From Mucilaginibacter sp. OK268 (GTDB lineage: Bacteria > Bacteroidota > Bacteroidia > Sphingobacteriales > Sphingobacteriaceae), in contig NZ_FNJV01000009.1 of NCBI RefSeq assembly GCF_900103125.1, positions 1-64,000 on the forward strand: DNA of 64,000 nucleotides. Reading direction: 5' to 3'. Each line of letters begins with the position of its first letter. Positions within the stretch are counted from its first letter, which is position 1. Shown here in pieces: positions 60,283-64,000 of this stretch. Position numbers and translations under genes: made by a program. The notes beneath the pieces were generated by a model, which was not told the DNA's origin, made no database searches, and worked only from the letters and a program-made list of their open reading frames with translations.

Positions 60283-60849
60283 CCCAATAAAATCCCTCAC
60301 CAGTTGTTCAGCTTCGTTACAAGCGGTTTCAAGATCGTAATTTTTAAGGATAATATCAAACTGGGGGGCGTATTTTAGTTCTTTTTCGGCTTTGGCAAAA
60401 CGTTCCTTCAGTTTTTCTTCGCTATCGGTACCTCTGCCGGTAAGGCGCTCTATCAAAACCTCCAGTGATGGGGGTTGTACAAATATGGCCAGGGCCTGTC
60501 CATCGTACTTACGTTTCAGGTGCATGCCGCCTTCTACGTCAATATCAAATATAACGGTTTTGCCCATTGCCCAGATCCGTTCAATTTCGGTACGCAGGGT
60601 GCCATAAAATGTGCCGCTGTAAACTTCTTCAAACTCTACAAACTGCTTTTTGGCAATACGGTGCAAAAACTCCTCTTTACTGATAAAGTAATAATCTTTT
60701 TCATGAACCTCATCTCCACGGCATTCACGGGTTGTGGCCGAAATTGAAAATTCAAGCTCGGGCATTTTGCTAAGCAGGTGATGTACTATGGTGGTTTTAC
60801 CCGCTCCCGACGGAGCAGAGAATATGATGAGTTTACCTTCTATGGCCAT
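60280..60849 (-). CDS. gmk: Guanylate kinase
   Basis: Phosphorylates GMP to GDP. P-loop SAPSGAGKTT and the GMP-binding FSISATTRECRGDE with YYFISKEEF match the family; 189 residues from the ATG at 60849 (MAIEGKLIIFSAPSGAG). An ATG at 60864 gives five more residues, but that stretch overlaps the family K repeat, so I prefer 60849. It sits between yicC and nadD, as in related genomes. Confidence 0.96.
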   Translation of the reverse strand: MAIEGKLIIFSAPSGAGKTTIVHHLLSKMPELEFSISATTRECRGDEVHEKDYYFISKEEFLHRIAKKQFVEFEEVYSGTFYGTLRTEIERIWAMGKTVIFDIDVEGGMHLKRKYDGQALAIFVQPPSLEVLIERLTGRGTDSEEKLKERFAKAEKELKYAPQFDIILKNYDLETACNEAEQLVRDFIG

Positions 60850-60860
60850 TCTTGATTCTG

Positions 60861-60938
60861 TCATTGGGTCATTAATGTCATTGGGTCATTATTCATCTTA
60901 TTTTGTAATGACTTAATGACCATTGACTCAATGACTAT
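60861..60938. repeat. Palindromic repeat, family K (cattgggtcattaatg)
   Basis: Left words tcattgggtcattaatgtca, ttgggtcattattca; right words gtaatgacttaatgaccatt, gactcaatgac. The arms are inverted. It fills the yicC-gmk gap up to one base before the yicC stop codon. Confidence 0.65.
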
Positions 60939-60939
60939 A

Positions 60940-61815
60940 CTACAATACGTTTAACAGTTGTTCTTTAATTTTTTCGAGCTCTTCTTTCATGCCTACTACC
61001 AGTTTCTGGATGTTGGCATCATTGGCTTTGGAGCCCAGGGTATTTATTTCGCGACCGATCTCCTGTGAGATAAAACCCAATTTTTTGCCGTTTGCATCGG
61101 CATTTTTCAAGGTTTCGATGAAATACTCGCAGTGAGTTTTAAGACGTATTTTTTCTTCCGTGATATCCAGTTTGTCAATATAGTAGATCAATTCCTGCTC
61201 AAAACGATTCTGGTCGATAGCTTCCCTGTCGGCGGCTTCGCTTAAAAAAGTATTCAGGCGTTCACGAATCAGGGGTACGCGTTTAGGATCTTCCAATTCT
61301 ACCAGTTCCAGGTTTTTCAGGATGATGTTGATACGGTGTTTCACATCATTTTCTAATACATTACCCTCATCCGAGCGGAATTGCTGAAATGCAGCTAAAG
61401 CCTGCTGAAATGTTTTTTCAACCAGTTTCCACTCATCTTCTGATGCGGTTTCATCATCATATTTCACCACTTCTGGTAAACCTAAAGCAAGTTGTAACAG
61501 GTTGTTGGTGGGTTCATTAAGTTCCTCACTCACTTCTTTAAGCTGTAAGTAGTATTGTTTAAGCAGATCTTTATCGATGCCGGCAGCTTTTACCGCGGCA
61601 TTTACCTGCTCAATATTGATAGACAGGTTTACTTTACCACGCTCAATTTGCTTACTGCAATCATTACGCAGTTGAAACTCTTTTTCAGAGAATATTTTCG
61701 GCAAGCGAAGGGATAACTCAAGAAATTTGCTGTTCAGGGATTTGATCTCAACGGTATATTTAGTATTACCGGAGTCAAAACTGGCAATTCCATACCCTGT
61801 CATGGATTTTATCAT
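60940..61815 (-). CDS. YicC/YloC family endoribonuclease
   Basis: A 291-residue protein starting MIKSMTGYGIA, the hallmark of the YicC/YloC family, with SLNSKFLELSLRLPKIFSEK and the C-terminal GKKLGFISQEIGREINTLGSKANDAN. E. coli YicC is reported as an endoribonuclease acting on RyhB sRNA; the general role is RNA decay. The frame opens at a TTG (61821), but ATG 61815 gives the standard N-terminus. It is upstream of gmk, as is common in many bacteria. Confidence 0.94.
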   Translation of the reverse strand: MIKSMTGYGIASFDSGNTKYTVEIKSLNSKFLELSLRLPKIFSEKEFQLRNDCSKQIERGKVNLSINIEQVNAAVKAAGIDKDLLKQYYLQLKEVSEELNEPTNNLLQLALGLPEVVKYDDETASEDEWKLVEKTFQQALAAFQQFRSDEGNVLENDVKHRINIILKNLELVELEDPKRVPLIRERLNTFLSEAADREAIDQNRFEQELIYYIDKLDITEEKIRLKTHCEYFIETLKNADANGKKLGFISQEIGREINTLGSKANDANIQKLVVGMKEELEKIKEQLLNVL

Positions 61816-62017
61816 GTGCAAAGATAGGTTTTTTGTTTTGAAGTTTGAAAGGGGGAGTTCTGAGCCCGAAGTCCTGAGTTTTACGCCAAAAATTACAATT
61901 ATTAATTGGGTTTAAATGCACTTTACTTCGTTTATGGACTAAGGTTCAATGCTAATTTTAACACTTTTTTACACTTGGTGTAAAATACAGTTGGTATCTT
62001 TACGTTATATCACACTC

Positions 62018-62815
62018 ATGCATTATCGTTTTTCCCTGCTTTTTATTGCCTGTTTTTGTTCCGCTTTAATAGCTTCAGCCCAGGATTTTACGCTCAAAGG
62101 AGTGATCTCAAAAAAGAGCACACCCGAACGTATTGGCCAGGTTTTGATTAAAAATCTCAAAACAAACAGCCTCATGATCAGCGACGATCTGGGCTGGTTT
62201 TCGATAAAGGCCTCTGCCGGCGATACCCTGCTTTTTACTAAGGATGAATTTACTCCACAAAAGATTGTGGTGCTGAATAACAGCGATATGCCGGTATATA
62301 TGCAGCCGGTGATTAAGCTTGCCGAAGTAAAAGTGCTTGGTCAAACCAAAAAGCAGGAGCTTAACGAGATCATGAGCGATTACCGCAAACAGGGTACTTT
62401 TTATAACGGTAAACCTCCTGTGCTTTCGTTTTTAAGCAGCCCGATTACCGGGCTTTACGAACTGTTTGGCAAAACCCCTGGTCGGGCGCGCCGTTTTGCC
62501 AATTTTGCCAAAGGAGAGGCCGAGCAGGCCGAAATTAACAAACGGTACAATACTAGTTTTGTAAAACAATACACCAAATTGCCCACCGACAGCGCCGCCC
62601 GCAGGTTCATGAATTACTATACCCCATCATACGAGGATCTGAAAGGCTGGACCGATTATGACCTGATCAAGCATATGCAAAAGGCATACGATTATTATAA
62701 AAACAGTGGCGAAAAAGATGTGCTGGAGGGATTGAATTCACCAACCTTTATCAAGAAGGATAGTACACTGCAACTATCACAACCTGGTGAGACGTTGAAA
62801 AAGGAAAAGCATTAG
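62018..62815 (+). CDS. Secreted protein with carboxypeptidase-regulatory-like domain
   Basis: A 265-residue exported protein: signal peptide (MHYRFSLLFIACFCSALIASAQ) and a carboxypeptidase-D regulatory-like beta-sandwich (FTLKGVISKKSTPERIGQVL, SDDLGWFSIKASAGDTLLFT), followed by a helical C-terminal region without known motif. Proteins of this layout are frequent in Bacteroidota and may be periplasmic or outer-membrane associated. The frame opens at 61949; the ATG at 62018 begins the signal peptide. It is divergent from yicC. Confidence 0.82.
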   Translation: MHYRFSLLFIACFCSALIASAQDFTLKGVISKKSTPERIGQVLIKNLKTNSLMISDDLGWFSIKASAGDTLLFTKDEFTPQKIVVLNNSDMPVYMQPVIKLAEVKVLGQTKKQELNEIMSDYRKQGTFYNGKPPVLSFLSSPITGLYELFGKTPGRARRFANFAKGEAEQAEINKRYNTSFVKQYTKLPTDSAARRFMNYYTPSYEDLKGWTDYDLIKHMQKAYDYYKNSGEKDVLEGLNSPTFIKKDSTLQLSQPGETLKKEKH

Positions 62816-62827
62816 GAGGAATAAAAG

Positions 62828-62858
62828 AGTCATGCCGAACTTGTTTCGGCATCTCACT
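62828..62858. repeat. Family M arm
   Basis: agtcatgccgaacttgtttcggcatctcac; same as the left arms of 42524-42620 and 51769-51860, containing its own small hairpin (gccgaa...ttcggc). Confidence 0.65.
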
Positions 62859-62901
62859 AGCGGGGTTACAATAGTATTATAAAAGGTGTATGTAAAAGAG
62901 C

Positions 62902-62975
62902 CAGTCAGTCTGAGCTTGTCGAAGACTCGTGCGTAGAGGCCTGCCCACCATGATTCGACGGAGCTCACCATGACA
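62902..62975. repeat. Palindromic repeat, family B
   Basis: Left arm cagtcagtctgagcttgtcg, right arm gattcgacggagctcaccat. Same family as 5733-5806. It lies between the convergent carboxypeptidase-regulatory protein and rnc genes. Confidence 0.7.
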
Positions 62976-62993
62976 CCCACATTTAAGTTGATA

Positions 62994-63719
62994 CTAAATC
63001 CCCAAAGATTCGCAGGCTTTTTCGGCGGCCAGTTTTTCGGCATTCTTTTTACTGAACTCTTTGCCTTCGCCCATTACTTCACCATCAACACTGGCTTGTA
63101 TGGTAAAAAGCTTGGTACTTTCGCCTTCCAGGTTGGTTACCAGTTCAAAAATAATATCACGACCATGGCGCTGGCACCATTCAATTAGTTTGCTTTTGAA
63201 ATTGGTTTCGGTTTGCTCCAGCTTATGGATATCAATATGCGATTTGATGATGTGGTTGATCAGGAAGTTTTTGGTGAAATCATACCCTTTATCCAGGTAA
63301 ACGGCTCCAACCAGCGCTTCAAAGGCATCGCCCAGTAATGATCCCTGCCTGCTTGAGTTAAGCATACGGCTATCATACTCAATCAGTTTATCAAAACCCA
63401 GTTTGCGGGCAAGCTGGTTAAGATTTACACGACTTACTATTTTGGAGCGTAGTTCGGTCAAAAAGCCTTCGTCTTCATAAGGGTATAACTTAAAAAGCAC
63501 TTCGGCCACCACACTGCCCAGCACGGCATCGCCCAAAAACTCCAGGCGCTCGTTACTGTTTTTTACCCCTTTTTTTACGTTTTGAGCAACCGACTTATGC
63601 CGGAAAGCCAAACGGTATAAAGACAAATTGCCCGGCACAAAACCGAGCAAATTCTTTAAAATTTTAACGTATTTCCTATTGGGTGATATATATAGCTTAT
63701 AAAACTGACTGATAGGCAT
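62994..63719 (-). CDS. rnc: Ribonuclease III
   Basis: Double-strand-specific endoribonuclease that processes rRNA precursors. The RNase III signature NERLEFLGDAVLG is present near residue 55, with a second acidic motif GDAFEALVGAVYLDKG and a C-terminal dsRNA-binding domain. It is 241 residues from ATG 63719 (MPISQFYKLY); a TTG at 63731 is less likely. It follows fabF with a 12-base gap, the conserved fabF-rnc order of Bacteroidota. Confidence 0.96.
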   Translation of the reverse strand: MPISQFYKLYISPNRKYVKILKNLLGFVPGNLSLYRLAFRHKSVAQNVKKGVKNSNERLEFLGDAVLGSVVAEVLFKLYPYEDEGFLTELRSKIVSRVNLNQLARKLGFDKLIEYDSRMLNSSRQGSLLGDAFEALVGAVYLDKGYDFTKNFLINHIIKSHIDIHKLEQTETNFKSKLIEWCQRHGRDIIFELVTNLEGESTKLFTIQASVDGEVMGEGKEFSKKNAEKLAAEKACESLGI

Positions 63720-63731
63720 CCACAACCACAA

Positions 63732-64000
63732 TTAATCTTCGTACTTTTTAAATATAACAGAAGCATTATGGCCACCAAAACCAAATCCGTTGCTTTGAAC
63801 TATCCTTATATCACGCTTTTGGGCGGTATTAAAGGTAAAGTTGATTTTGGGGTCAAAAGCAGGATCGTCAGTAAAATGGTTAATAGTAGGGGGGATGATA
63901 CCATTTTTTAAAGCCAATATTGATGCTATCGCTTCAACCGCACCAGCTGCACCTAACAGGTGACCGGTCATTGATTTGGTTGAGCTGATATTGATACGAT
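63732..64000 (-). CDS. fabF: 3-oxoacyl-ACP synthase II (partial, 3' end)
   Basis: The last 89 codons of FabF, cut by the window edge. The words TKSMTGHLLGAAGAVEAI and SNGFGFGGHNASVIFKKY are the C-terminal beta-ketoacyl synthase motifs; the first holds the active-site His of the Cys-His-His triad. It elongates fatty acyl-ACP in fatty-acid synthesis. The 5' part lies beyond 64000. Next gene downstream is rnc. Confidence 0.96.
   Translation of the reverse strand, partial: RINISSTKSMTGHLLGAAGAVEAIASILALKNGIIPPTINHFTDDPAFDPKINFTFNTAQKRDIRIVQSNGFGFGGHNASVIFKKYED

Noticed and set aside
1..64000. tRNA, rRNA, classical riboswitches
   Set aside because: No cloverleaf, rRNA word or conserved riboswitch core was recognised in the gaps; a covariance-model search (tRNAscan-SE, Rfam) would decide.
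1..64000. Prophage, integrative element or insertion sequence with transposase
   Set aside because: No integrase, transposase, structural or conjugation gene is present; the repeats lack an associated enzyme in this window.

Overview
The window looks like a chromosomal segment of a Bacteroidota bacterium, most likely family Sphingobacteriaceae (Mucilaginibacter/Pedobacter-like). Supporting signs are a SusC/SusD pair with an STN-bearing SusC, a FecR/ECF-sigma pair, DUF5687 and DUF4142 proteins, Bacteroidota-type promoters (TTTG-N19-TAnnTTTG), moderate G+C genes with AT-rich gaps, and the conserved fabF-rnc and yicC-gmk-nadD gene orders. The genus is inferred from gene content only. No rRNA, tRNA, CRISPR array, transposase or prophage was found.

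Layout. 1-9.4 kb: M13 peptidase lipoprotein, small XRE regulator, acyl-CoA dehydrogenase, TlpA-like thiol oxidoreductase, ABC ATPase with DUF5687 membrane partner, a small secreted protein and a bacilliredoxin. 9.4-12.2 kb: RarA, a RelE/ParE-type toxin-antitoxin pair, an AlkA-type glycosylase. 12.3-17.2 kb: a complete predicted cyanophycin module: CphA on the minus strand and, divergently, cyanophycinase and an isoaspartyl peptidase. 17.3-28.1 kb: TPR protein, tail-specific protease, MaoC dehydratase, LLM flavoprotein, acyl-CoA desaturase, aminotransferase, DUF4142 lipoprotein, Gfo/Idh/MocA oxidoreductase, thioredoxin-fold lipoprotein. 28.2-31.7 kb: circularly permuted ATP-grasp, alpha-E and transglutaminase operon. 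32.4-41.1 kb: glycan-uptake type locus (ECF sigma divergent from FecR-SusC-SusD and a HGSNAT/DUF5009-like membrane acetyltransferase). 41-50 kb: SGNH protein, TonB-C protein, M23 peptidase, RbfA, LolC/E-like permease, MBL hydrolase, SprT-like protein, FeoAB. 50-58.5 kb: a broken Imm33-like gene, VanZ-like protein, GcvH, RsmI-like methylase, FAD monooxygenase, intradiol dioxygenase-like lipoprotein, LytS/LytR-type two-component pair. 58.5-64 kb: MiaE, NadD, broken four-helix-bundle gene, Gmk, YicC, a carboxypeptidase-regulatory-domain protein, RNase III and the 3' end of fabF.

The most striking non-coding property is that most intergenic gaps are filled with palindromic repeats of at least a dozen distinct word families, many of them abutting start or stop codons to within a few bases. 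Some are composite: an outer C/G-rich inverted pair encloses a second hairpin family. Two gaps carry a small accessory gene between inverted repeat arms (a four-helix-bundle/23S-IVP-like gene between gmk and nadD, and an Imm33-like gene upstream of feoA). Both genes carry what looks like a one-base insertion. These gene-carrying palindromic cassettes are my best candidates for an undescribed system. The cyanophycin module and the ATP-grasp/alpha-E/transglutaminase operon are the most coherent metabolic units, the latter belonging to a family whose product is, to my knowledge, unknown.

All assignments are from reading the sequence; no database search was run.
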